Positions 7,600 to 14,901 of a DNA stretch of 42,798 bases are shown one piece after another; positions within the stretch are counted from its first letter, which is position 1, and the number at the start of each line of letters is the position of its first letter. This stretch comes from Streptomyces sp. ISL-12 (GTDB lineage Bacteria > Actinomycetota > Actinomycetes > Streptomycetales > Streptomycetaceae). The stretch spans positions 1-42,798 of the forward strand of contig NZ_JAGGOO010000137.1 in the NCBI RefSeq assembly GCF_018614415.1, written 5' to 3'. Below the pieces are notes generated by a model, which was not told the origin of the DNA, made no database searches, and saw nothing but the letters and a program-made list of their open reading frames with translations. The position numbers and the translations under genes were made by a program.

Positions 7600-8257
7600 G
7601 AAGGCCGCGGACACGGTCGACGAGGAACGGGGCGCGGACGCGGTGACGGAGGCCGGGATGGCGCGGAAGGCGACCGAGGGCGGTGCCGGTGCCGGTGACG
7701 CTCGTCAGGACGGTGTCGGTGCCGGTGACGCTCGTCAGGCCGGTGCCGGTGCCGGTGCCGGTGCCGGTGACGCCGACGCCCGTGTGAGCGGCTTCGGTGA
7801 CGGCGCCGGCGAGCTCACCGTGCGGGACCCCGTCAGTGCCCCCGACGCCCAGGGCCGCCCGCGTCGCGTCACCCGCCGCTTCCCCCTGTTCACCAGGGAC
7901 ACCGCGCGTCCCGAGGGCGGCGGCCGGGCCGCCCCCGGTGACGCCCCGGCGCCCGCCCGGCAGTGGCCGGTGCTCACCGTGGCGGGACTGGTCGGGCTGG
8001 GCCTGCTGCTGACCGCGCTGGACGTGTTCCGGTACGGGACGCTGCTCATCGGCCTCGCGCTGCTGGGCGGCGCTGTGCTGCGCTGGTTCCTGCCCGACGT
8101 CGGCATGCTCGCCGTGCGGTCCCGCTTCACGGACATCGCCACGTACGGCTTCCTGGGCCTCGTCATCGTGCTGCTGGCGTTGATGGCGCAGCCGAAGCCG
8201 TGGCTGGAGATCCCGTTCCTGAAGGACACGCTCCACTTCACGGTGAGCAACGGATAA
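7586..8257 (+). CDS. DUF3017-type membrane protein
   Basis: A 223-aa protein that follows folD in Streptomyces (DUF3017 family, from memory of the gene order). Residues 1 to about 125 are a disordered, acidic/Gly/Ala-rich tail. The conserved part is a compact membrane domain with three helices: PVLTVAGLVGLGLLLTAL, TLLIGLALLGGAVLRW and YGFLGLVIVLLALM. No catalytic motif is visible and the function is unknown. Start: GTG at 7586 inside the end of folD (14-bp overlap), implying translational coupling. A 30-bp tandem repeat (7681-7770) lies within the tail, so its length probably varies between strains. A strong terminator follows. Confidence 0.88.
   Translation: MPADEKAADTVDEERGADAVTEAGMARKATEGGAGAGDARQDGVGAGDARQAGAGAGAGAGDADARVSGFGDGAGELTVRDPVSAPDAQGRPRRVTRRFPLFTRDTARPEGGGRAAPGDAPAPARQWPVLTVAGLVGLGLLLTALDVFRYGTLLIGLALLGGAVLRWFLPDVGMLAVRSRFTDIATYGFLGLVIVLLALMAQPKPWLEIPFLKDTLHFTVSNG
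7681..7770 (+). repeat. 30-bp in-frame tandem repeat in the DUF3017 gene
   Basis: Units 7681-7710 and 7711-7740 differ at only two positions (they share GGTGACGCTCGTCAGG). The third unit, 7741-7770, keeps the GGTGCC rhythm but not the last part. Encodes Gly/Ala/Asp/Arg-rich repeats such as GAGDARQ. Confidence 0.85.
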
Positions 8258-8296
8258 CGCGCGCAGCCGCCCGCGTCGCGGAACGGCTGTCACGGA

Positions 8297-8342
8297 ACGG
8301 CGGCCCGTCCTCTCGCCCCCCGGCGTGAGGACGGGCCGCCGT
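8297..8342 (+). terminator. Strong stem-loop after folD-DUF3017
   Basis: ACGGCGGCCCGTCCTC (8297-8312) pairs perfectly with GAGGACGGGCCGCCGT (8327-8342), a 16-bp stem with a 14-nt loop, 39 nt after the stop codon. Confidence 0.88.
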
Positions 8343-8797
8343 CCGCTGTCCTGGTCCCGCGCCCCGGCGCCGTTCGTCTACCAAGACACCCGCCGAACAC
8401 GTGACCGGAGAGAGTCGTGCGCCGGGCGTGACAGGGCGTGCGCGGGCGTGTGCATTCGGTGTGATGATGTGGCGACAAGTTCGCGGATGTGTGGTCAACT
8501 CGTCCGAGAACCGCTTCACTTGGTCAATCGGGACGGTCCGGGGCGTCCCGACGGAAAAACAGGTCTCCGTGATTGGGACCACGGGGGCCTCGGTGGGAGA
8601 CTGGTCCGCGATCCAGCGGGCGTGCGACGGTGCTCGCCCGCGGTTGCTGTGCTTCTGTGCGCCCCCACCCCGGGAAACCGAGTTCCACGCCGGGCGCATC
8701 CCTGTGGGTAGCCAGAACGGGACTCGGCGGAGCGCATGCGCACGGGGGAACGACCAGTACGACCCAGCAAGACATCCGGGGGGAAGAGGGGGAAGCA
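8343..8797 (+). other. 455-bp non-coding leader before the XRE gene
   Basis: No convincing gene in either strand; open frames here lack third-position GC bias. Visible structure: a hairpin CGGGACG/CGTCCCG (8529-8535 and 8544-8550) just after the near-repeats TGGTCAACT and TGGTCAATC (about 8490-8530), and a 10-bp palindrome GCGCATGCGC (8732-8741). I compared it with the ydaO (c-di-AMP) riboswitch and found no match to its conserved blocks. A long 5' UTR or an upstream regulatory region is the likely content. Confidence 0.5.
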
Positions 8798-10150
8798 ATG
8801 CCTCGTTGGAAGGCCTTGCCCGACGAACTCGATCCGCAGATCAAGGAGTTCGCCGGCCAGTTGCGCAGGCTCGTCGACCGCAGCGAACTGAGCATCGCGG
8901 CGGTGGCCGACGCCACGGGCTACAGCAAGACGTCCTGGGAGAGGTATCTCAACGGCCGGCTGCTCGCGCCCAAGGGGGCCATCGTGGCCCTGGCCGAGGT
9001 CACGGGGACCAATCCGGTCCATCTGACCACCATGTGGGAGCTGGCCGAGCGGGCGTGGAGCCGCTCGGAGATGCGGCACGACATGACCATGGAGGCCATC
9101 CGGATCTCCCAGGCACGCGCGGCGCTGGGCGAGTTGACCGCGCCCCAGCAGCAGGCCAGGAGCGGCCGGGGCACCACGGAAGCCGCGGGGGTCAAGGCGG
9201 CCGCGGAAGCCAAGGGCGGCGCGGGAGCCAAGAGCGGCCGGGCGGTCGGCCGTGGGGTGCTCACGCCCGGGATCGCCGGTCCGGCCGGGGTGGCGCCCAC
9301 CGTGCCGCCGGTCCCGGCGCAGCCGACGGCCGCCGACAGCCAGGACTGGGCCGGTGACCGGGGTGGCGTTCGGGGCGGCGTCGCCCGGGACGCCGGGGCC
9401 CGGGACGGCGATGCGGCCGCCGAGGTCTCCGGCGCGTCCTCCGGTGTCTCCTCGGGCGCGTCCTCGGGGGGCAACTCCTGGGGCATGGCCGGTTACCGCG
9501 GACCGGCGCCCTCCGGCAACCGGAGAGCCACGCCGCCCGGCGAATCCGGGCCGGACGCCACCGTGGCGCTGGGCACCTTCGGGAGTGCCCGGCCCGCGGG
9601 CACGCAGCCGCAGGGCGGACCGCCGCCCGGCGACCACGGGCCGGGACAGGGCTCCGGGAGCGGCGGCAAGCGGCTGACGACCTTCGTCGCGGGCGTGGTC
9701 GGCGTCCTCGTCGTGGTCGCCGGCGCCTTCTTCCTGCTGAACGACGGCGGCGAGAAGGAAGCGGACGCCCGTCCGTCCCCGTCGCCCACCGTGTCCACCG
9801 GCCCGGAGCTGCCGGCCGGCGTGAAGTGCAGCGGCGACCAGTGCACCGGCAAGGACGCCGAGACGATGGGGTGCGGCGGAGACCTCGTGACCACCGAGCG
9901 GACGGCGACCGTCGGCACGGCCGTCGTCGAGGTCCGGTACAGCAAGACCTGCGGTACGGCATGGGGCCGGGTCACCCAGGCCGGCCAGGGCGACGAGGTC
10001 GAGGTGAGCGCCGGCGGAGCCGAGCAGACCGGGTCGATCACGGTGGCCGGCGACACCATCGCGTACACGCCGATGGTGGCCGTCGACAGCGCGGCCGACG
10101 CCAAGGCGTGCGTGACGCTGGCGTCGGGGGAGAAGGGCTGCACGGAGTAG
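8798..10150 (+). CDS. XRE-type HTH protein with TM helix and DUF2690 domain
   Basis: A 450-aa membrane-bound regulator-like protein. The N-terminal helix-turn-helix of the XRE type (about 14-70) contains SELSIAAVADATGYSKTSWERYLNG. Next comes a Gly/Ala/Pro/Ser-rich linker of about 200 residues and a single TM helix (FVAGVVGVLVVVAGAFFLL, about 295-313). The outer DUF2690 domain (about 341-447) has four cysteines in the family pattern: VKCSGDQCTGKD, MGCGGD and VRYSKTCGTAWGR. Such anti-sigma-like one-spanners are common in Streptomyces; ligand and target are unknown. Start: ATG at 8798 with GAGGGGGAAG upstream; the frame remains open further 5' but loses coding bias. The architecture suggests signalling from the cell surface to DNA. 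Confidence 0.9.
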   Translation: MPRWKALPDELDPQIKEFAGQLRRLVDRSELSIAAVADATGYSKTSWERYLNGRLLAPKGAIVALAEVTGTNPVHLTTMWELAERAWSRSEMRHDMTMEAIRISQARAALGELTAPQQQARSGRGTTEAAGVKAAAEAKGGAGAKSGRAVGRGVLTPGIAGPAGVAPTVPPVPAQPTAADSQDWAGDRGGVRGGVARDAGARDGDAAAEVSGASSGVSSGASSGGNSWGMAGYRGPAPSGNRRATPPGESGPDATVALGTFGSARPAGTQPQGGPPPGDHGPGQGSGSGGKRLTTFVAGVVGVLVVVAGAFFLLNDGGEKEADARPSPSPTVSTGPELPAGVKCSGDQCTGKDAETMGCGGDLVTTERTATVGTAVVEVRYSKTCGTAWGRVTQAGQGDEVEVSAGGAEQTGSITVAGDTIAYTPMVAVDSAADAKACVTLASGEKGCTE

Positions 10151-10158
10151 CGAGCGGA

Positions 10159-10190
10159 CCGAACAACCGGAAAACCGAACAGCCGGAAAA
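10159..10190 (+). repeat. 16-bp tandem repeat downstream of the XRE gene
   Basis: CCGAACAACCGGAAAA followed directly by CCGAACAGCCGGAAAA, one mismatch. Unusually A-rich for this genome. Function unknown. Confidence 0.8.
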
Positions 10191-10273
10191 CAATCCGTCG
10201 GGCAGGCATGGTCGGCGGCTTCGGGGGCACGCGAACAGTACCCCCACGGGATCCGGCAACGGGTGTCCCATAC

Positions 10274-10333
10274 GGCGGCCGCTCACGTCCCCCCTCTCCC
10301 GGACGGGCGGCCGCCTCTTTTTCGCAGGCCCGG
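10274..10333 (+). terminator. Intrinsic terminator with U tract
   Basis: GGCGGCCGC (10274-10282) pairs with GCGGCCGCC (10317-10325), and an inner CGTCC/GGACG stem extends it. TCTTTTTC follows directly, so unlike most terminators here it has a real U tract. It ends the XRE-DUF2690 transcript. Confidence 0.85.
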
Positions 10334-10420
10334 GGGGTTGTGGGCCGGGGATCTGTGGGCTGGGCCACACGCACCCGGAGGTCCGGGTTGCCGGATGCGC
10401 GATAGCCTGACGGCTGGATG

Positions 10421-10442
10421 GATCTCTTGATAACGAGAGATC
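10421..10442. promoter_or_regulatory. Palindromic candidate operator of mdh (TamR-like)
   Basis: GATCTCT-TGATAACG-AGAGATC: 7-bp perfect arms, 18 of 22 positions symmetrical, 60 bp upstream of the mdh ATG. Established: in S. coelicolor the MarR-family regulator TamR was reported to bind the mdh promoter and respond to citrate and trans-aconitate. Inference: this palindrome, with a MarR-type TTGA core, is that site. Confidence 0.6.
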
Positions 10443-10501
10443 GATCAAACGTAGCGGGGCAGGGACGCCGCCCCACCGCCAGCTGTCATACGGAGAACGC
10501 C

Positions 10502-11491
10502 ATGACCCGCACTCCCGTGAACGTCACCGTCACCGGCGCGGCCGGCCAGATCGGTTACGCCCTCCTCTTCCGCATCGCCTCCGGCCAGCTGCTCGGCGCG
10601 GACGTGCCGGTGAAGCTGCGCCTGCTGGAGATCACCCCGGCGCTGAAGGCCGCCGAGGGCACGGCGATGGAGCTGGACGACTGTGCGTTCCCCCTCCTCC
10701 AGGGCATCGACATCACCGACGACCCGAACGTCGCCTTCGACGGCGCCAACGTCGGTCTGCTCGTCGGCGCCCGCCCGCGCACCAAGGGCATGGAGCGCGG
10801 TGACCTCCTGGAGGCCAACGGCGGCATCTTCAAGCCGCAGGGCAAGGCCATCAACGACCACGCCGCGGACGACGTCAAGGTCCTGGTCGTCGGCAACCCG
10901 GCCAACACCAACGCGCTGATCGCGCAGGCCGCCGCGCCCGACGTACCGGCCGAGCGGTTCACCGCGATGACCCGCCTGGACCACAACCGCGCGCTGACGC
11001 AGCTCGCGAAGAAGACCGGCTCGACCGTCTCCGACATCAAGCGGCTGACCATCTGGGGCAACCACTCCGCCACCCAGTACCCGGACATCTTCCACGCCAC
11101 CATCGCCGGCAAGAACGCCGCCGAGGTCGTCGACGACGAGAAGTGGCTCGCGGACGAGTTCATCCCGACCGTGGCCAAGCGCGGCGCCGCGATCATCGAG
11201 GCCCGGGGCGCGTCCTCCGCCGCCTCCGCCGCCAACGCCGCCATCGACCACGTCCACACCTGGGTCAACGGCACCGCCGACGGCGACTGGGTCTCCATGG
11301 GCATCCCGTCGGACGGCTCCTACGGCGTCCCCGAGGGCCTCATCTCCTCCTTCCCGGTGACCTGCAAGAACGGCACGTACGAGATCGTCCAGGGCCTGGA
11401 GATCAACGACTTCTCGCGCGCCCGCATCGACGCCTCCGTCAAGGAGCTGGCCGAGGAGCGCGACGCGGTCCGCGGCCTCGGCCTCATCTGA
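10502..11491 (+). CDS. mdh: Malate dehydrogenase
   Basis: NAD-dependent TCA-cycle enzyme converting malate to oxaloacetate. 329 aa, the usual length of the actinobacterial type. NAD-binding GAAGQIGY is at residues 12-19. The substrate-binding arginines are in GARPRTKGMERGDLL, followed by GNPANTNA, the catalytic Asp/Arg region TRLDHNRA, and the catalytic His in IWGNHSATQYPD. Start: ATG at 10502 with GGAGA upstream; the ATG at 10418 would place the candidate operator inside the coding region. It is transcribed alone, between the terminators at 10274 and 11515. A palindrome upstream suggests control by a MarR-type regulator. Confidence 0.98.
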   Translation: MTRTPVNVTVTGAAGQIGYALLFRIASGQLLGADVPVKLRLLEITPALKAAEGTAMELDDCAFPLLQGIDITDDPNVAFDGANVGLLVGARPRTKGMERGDLLEANGGIFKPQGKAINDHAADDVKVLVVGNPANTNALIAQAAAPDVPAERFTAMTRLDHNRALTQLAKKTGSTVSDIKRLTIWGNHSATQYPDIFHATIAGKNAAEVVDDEKWLADEFIPTVAKRGAAIIEARGASSAASAANAAIDHVHTWVNGTADGDWVSMGIPSDGSYGVPEGLISSFPVTCKNGTYEIVQGLEINDFSRARIDASVKELAEERDAVRGLGLI

Positions 11492-11514
11492 GCCGCACCG
11501 CCCACGACGTCCGA

Positions 11515-11550
11515 CGGGCCCCCTTCCGGTACTGACCGGAAGGGGGCCCG
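11515..11550 (+). terminator. Strong stem-loop after mdh
   Basis: CGGGCCCCCTTCCGGT (11515-11530) pairs perfectly with ACCGGAAGGGGGCCCG (11535-11550), 16 bp with a 4-nt ACTG loop, 24 nt after the stop. Confidence 0.92.
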
Positions 11551-11633
11551 CTGCGTCCGCAGTGACATACCGCACTTTCAGCCATCGATTCGGCATGCAA
11601 ACAGGCGACCGGGGCAGGGCTCCCGGTCGCCCG

Positions 11634-11715
11634 GACGCGACACCCGGACGCGATGCCCGGGATTCGTGACACCCCGACGCGACACCCGGGATCGCGACAC
11701 CCCGACGTGCCACCC
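11634..11715 (+). repeat. 28/29-bp degenerate direct repeats upstream of the betaine operon
   Basis: Unit 11647-11675 (GACGCGATGCCCGGGATTCG plus TGACACCCC) and unit 11676-11703 (GACGCGACACCCGGGATCG plus CGACACCCC) are tandem copies. They are flanked by partial copies at 11634-11646 and 11704-11715. They end about 46 bp before the aldehyde dehydrogenase start, a natural place for regulator binding. Confidence 0.75.
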
Positions 11716-11761
11716 AAGTGACACACGGGCGCTGAACAGGACCGAAAGGCGGACATCAGGC

Positions 11762-13315
11762 ATGGCGGCAGGTACGGCGGCAGGCATGGCGGACAGAGCG
11801 GAACCGTCGGCGGAGCGCACGCGGCGCAGCATCCACGCGGGAGGCGAGTGGCGGGAAGCGTCCTCCGGGGCCACCCGGGAGGTCGTCGACCCCGCGGACG
11901 CCCTGCCGTTCGCCGTCGTCGCGGAGGGCGACGCGAAGGACGCCGACCTCGCGGTGGCCGCCGCGCGCCGCGCCTTCGACGAGGGCCCGTGGCCGCACAC
12001 CCCGGTCGCCGAACGCGCCGCCCTGCTGCGCCGCGTCGCGGATCTCCTGGTCCGCGACCGGGAGCGGATCGGCCTGCTGGAGAGCCGGGACGCCGGCAAG
12101 ACCGTCGAGGAGGGCCGTGTCGACGTCGACTGTGTCGCGGACGCCTTCCGCTACTTCGCGGACCTGGTCGCCGCCGAGGCCCCCGGCCGGGTCGTCGACG
12201 CGGGCACCCCGGACGTGCACAGCGTCGTCGTCCACGAACCCGTCGGCGTCTGCGCGCTGATCACGCCCTGGAACTACCCTCTGCTCCAGGCCAGTTGGAA
12301 GGTCGCCCCGGCGCTCGCGGCCGGCAACACCTTCGTGCTCAAGCCGAGCGAGATCACCCCGCTGACGACCATCGCCCTGATCGAGCTGCTCGTCGAGGCG
12401 GGGCTGCCGGCCGGTGTCGCCAACCTCGTCACCGGCCCCGGTGACACCGTCGGCGCCCGGCTCGCCGAGCACCCCGACGTCGACCTGGTCTCCTTCACCG
12501 GCGGCCTGGCCAGCGGCGTCAAGGTCGCCCGGGCCGCCGCCGTCACCGTCAAGAAGACCGCCCTCGAACTCGGCGGCAAGAACCCCAACGTGGTCTTCGC
12601 CGACGCCTGCGCCACCGCCGAGGGCTTCGACACCGCCGTCGACCAGGCCCTCAACGCCGCCTTCATGCACAGCGGCCAGGTCTGCTCGGCTGGCTCCCGT
12701 CTGATCGTCGAGGAGTCCGTCCGCGACCGCTTCGTGGCCGAACTCGCCCGCCGCGCCGAGCGCATCCGCCTCGGCCGCGGCACCGAGGAGGGCGTCGAGT
12801 GCGGCCCCCTGGTCTCCGAGCGGCAGCGCGCCCGCACCGAGGAGTACGTCGCCTCCGCGCTCGCCGAGGGCGCGGTCCTGCGCTGCGGTGGCAAGCGCCC
12901 CGCCCCCTGCGCCGTACGCCCCGAGGCCGGCTGGTTCTACGAGCCGACCGTCCTCGACCACTGCCACCGCGAGATGCGCGTCGTGCGCGAGGAGGTCTTC
13001 GGCCCGGTCCTCACCGTGGAGACCTTCCGCACCGAGGACGAGGCGGTCGCCCTCGCCAACGACACCGAGTACGGGCTCGCGGGCGCCGTGTGGACCGCCG
13101 ACGCGGGCCGCGCGCGCCGGGTCGCGGGCCGGCTGCGCCACGGCACCGTCTGGATCAACGACTTCCACCCCTACCTGCCGCAGGCGGAGTGGGGCGGCTT
13201 CGGCAAGAGCGGCACCGGCCGGGAACTGGGGCCCGCGGGCCTTGCCGAGTACCGCGAAGCGAAGCACGTTTATCAGAACCTCGCGCCCGCGCCCGTCCGC
13301 TGGTTCGCCGGCTGA
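11762..13315 (+). CDS. Aldehyde dehydrogenase, probably betaine aldehyde dehydrogenase
   Basis: NAD(P)-dependent ALDH superfamily, 517 aa. Landmarks: PWNYPL (oxyanion Asn), VLKPSE, catalytic Glu E269 in ELGGKNPN, catalytic nucleophile C308 in SGQVCSAGS, and EEVFGPV. The next gene encodes a choline-oxidase-like flavoprotein and the following three an OpuA-type transporter. The substrate is therefore most likely betaine aldehyde, oxidised to the osmoprotectant glycine betaine. Substrate specificity rests on context only. Start: I chose the ATG at 11762; an ATG at 11786 (MADRAEPS) is also possible, and the frame extends to 11666 through repeat DNA that is not coding. It is the first gene of a run to 19031 with small gaps or overlaps. 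Confidence 0.9.
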   Translation: MAAGTAAGMADRAEPSAERTRRSIHAGGEWREASSGATREVVDPADALPFAVVAEGDAKDADLAVAAARRAFDEGPWPHTPVAERAALLRRVADLLVRDRERIGLLESRDAGKTVEEGRVDVDCVADAFRYFADLVAAEAPGRVVDAGTPDVHSVVVHEPVGVCALITPWNYPLLQASWKVAPALAAGNTFVLKPSEITPLTTIALIELLVEAGLPAGVANLVTGPGDTVGARLAEHPDVDLVSFTGGLASGVKVARAAAVTVKKTALELGGKNPNVVFADACATAEGFDTAVDQALNAAFMHSGQVCSAGSRLIVEESVRDRFVAELARRAERIRLGRGTEEGVECGPLVSERQRARTEEYVASALAEGAVLRCGGKRPAPCAVRPEAGWFYEPTVLDHCHREMRVVREEVFGPVLTVETFRTEDEAVALANDTEYGLAGAVWTADAGRARRVAGRLRHGTVWINDFHPYLPQAEWGGFGKSGTGRELGPAGLAEYREAKHVYQNLAPAPVRWFAG

Positions 13316-13368
13316 CACCGCGGCCCGCCACCCCCTCCACCCACCCCAGCCCCACCTGGAGTACCCCC

Positions 13369-14901
13369 ATGCCCGAGACCCCCCACGTCTACGACTACGT
13401 CGTCATCGGCGGCGGTACCGCCGGCTCGGTCATCGCCGCCCGTCTGACCGAGAACCCCGACACCACCGTCGCCGTCATCGAGGGCGGACCCAGCGACGTC
13501 GGCCGCGACGACGTGCTGACCCTGCGCCGCTGGATGGGCCTGCTCGGCGGCGAACTGGACTACGACTACCCCACCACCGAGCAGCCGCGCGGCAATTCGC
13601 ACATCCGGCACAGCCGCGCCCGCGTCCTCGGCGGCTGCTCCTCGCACAACACCCTCATCGCCTTCAAGCCGCTGCCGTCCGACTGGGACGAGTGGGAGGC
13701 GGCCGGCGCCAAGGGCTGGGGTTCGGTGCCGATGGAGGCGTACTGGGCCCGGCTGCTCAACAACATCGTCCCGGTCGACGAGAAGGACCGGAACGCCATC
13801 GCCCGCGACTTCGTCGACGCCGCCCAGAAGGCGCTCGAAGTCCCCCGGATCGAGGGTTTCAACAAGAAGCCGTTCACCGAGGGCGTCGGCTTCTTCGACC
13901 TCGCCTACCACCCCGAGAACAACAAGCGCTCGTCGGCGTCGGTGGCGTACCTCCACCCGGTGATGGACGAACGCCCCAACCTCACGATCATGCTGGAGAC
14001 CTGGGCCTACCGGCTGGAGCTGGACGGCACCCGCGCCGAGGGCGTGCACGTGCGCACCAAGGACGGCGAGGAGATCCTCGTACGGGCCCGGGGCGAGGTC
14101 GTCCTCTGCGCCGGCGCCGTCGACTCCCCCCGGCTGCTGCTGCACTCCGGCATCGGACCGCGCGCCGACCTCGAAGGGCTCGGCATACCCGTGGCGCACG
14201 ACCTGCCCGGCGTCGGCGAGAACCTCCTCGACCACCCCGAGTCCGTGATCGTCTGGGAGACCAACGGTCCCATCCCGGAGAACTCCGCGATGGACTCCGA
14301 CGCCGGCCTGTTCGTGCGCCGCGACCCCGAACGCCAGGGCCCCGACCTGATGTTCCACTTCTACCAGATCCCGTTCACGGACAACCCCGAGCGACTGGGC
14401 TACGAGCGCCCGGAGTTCGGCGTCTCGATGACCCCGAACATCCCCAAGCCGCGCAGCCGCGGCCGGCTCTGCCTGACCAGCGCCGACCCGTCCGTCAAGC
14501 CCGCCCTGGACTTCCGCTACTTCACGGACGAGGACGACTACGACGCCCGTACCCTCGTGGACGGCATCCGGATCGCCCGCGAGATCGCGCAGACCGAGCC
14601 GCTGGCCGGGTGGCTCAAGCGCGAGGTGTGCCCCGGCCCGAACGTGCTGGGCGACGCCGAGCTGAGCGAGTACGCCCGCAAGGTCGCGCACACCGTCTAC
14701 CACCCGGCGGGCACCTGCCGGATGGGCGCCCCCGACGACCCGCTCGCCGTCGTCGGCCCCGACCTGCGGGTGCGCGGCCTGGAGGGCCTGCGGATCGCCG
14801 ACGCCTCCGTCTTCCCGACGATGCCCGCCGTCAACCCGATGATCGGCGTGCTGATGGTGGGGGAGAAGGCCGTCGAGCTGATCGGCGGTGACGCCCGGTG
14901 A
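13369..14901 (+). CDS. GMC flavoprotein resembling choline oxidase
   Basis: 510-aa FAD-dependent GMC oxidoreductase, expected to oxidise choline to betaine aldehyde (and perhaps on to betaine). FAD fold: IGGGTAGS (13-20). Residues that I recall as functional in Arthrobacter choline oxidase have counterparts here: the His of LGGCSSHN (H93, site of covalent FAD), Glu in LLDHPES (E291, ammonium binding), His in MFHFYQIPF (H330), His in VYHPAGTCRMG (H445) and Asn in AVNPMIG (N489). The choline dehydrogenase BetA carries LGGSS-type sequence instead, so an oxidase is the better call. Start: ATG at 13369 after CTGGAG. The end overlaps the ABC ATPase gene by 4 bp (GTGA), tying synthesis to transport. 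Confidence 0.88.
   Translation: MPETPHVYDYVVIGGGTAGSVIAARLTENPDTTVAVIEGGPSDVGRDDVLTLRRWMGLLGGELDYDYPTTEQPRGNSHIRHSRARVLGGCSSHNTLIAFKPLPSDWDEWEAAGAKGWGSVPMEAYWARLLNNIVPVDEKDRNAIARDFVDAAQKALEVPRIEGFNKKPFTEGVGFFDLAYHPENNKRSSASVAYLHPVMDERPNLTIMLETWAYRLELDGTRAEGVHVRTKDGEEILVRARGEVVLCAGAVDSPRLLLHSGIGPRADLEGLGIPVAHDLPGVGENLLDHPESVIVWETNGPIPENSAMDSDAGLFVRRDPERQGPDLMFHFYQIPFTDNPERLGYERPEFGVSMTPNIPKPRSRGRLCLTSADPSVKPALDFRYFTDEDDYDARTLVDGIRIAREIAQTEPLAGWLKREVCPGPNVLGDAELSEYARKVAHTVYHPAGTCRMGAPDDPLAVVGPDLRVRGLEGLRIADASVFPTMPAVNPMIGVLMVGEKAVELIGGDAR

Larger units (their letters stand above)
10151..10501 (+). other. Intergenic region between the XRE gene and mdh
   Basis: 351 bp without a gene. It holds a 16-bp tandem repeat (10159-10190), an intrinsic terminator (10274-10333) and a palindromic candidate operator (10421-10442) before mdh. 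No further structure was recognised. Confidence 0.6.

Noticed and set aside
8660..8797. ydaO (c-di-AMP) riboswitch before the XRE gene
   Set aside because: Some GGGGGAAC and CCGGG pieces look familiar, but the conserved ydaO blocks (such as GGGGUGAA) are missing.
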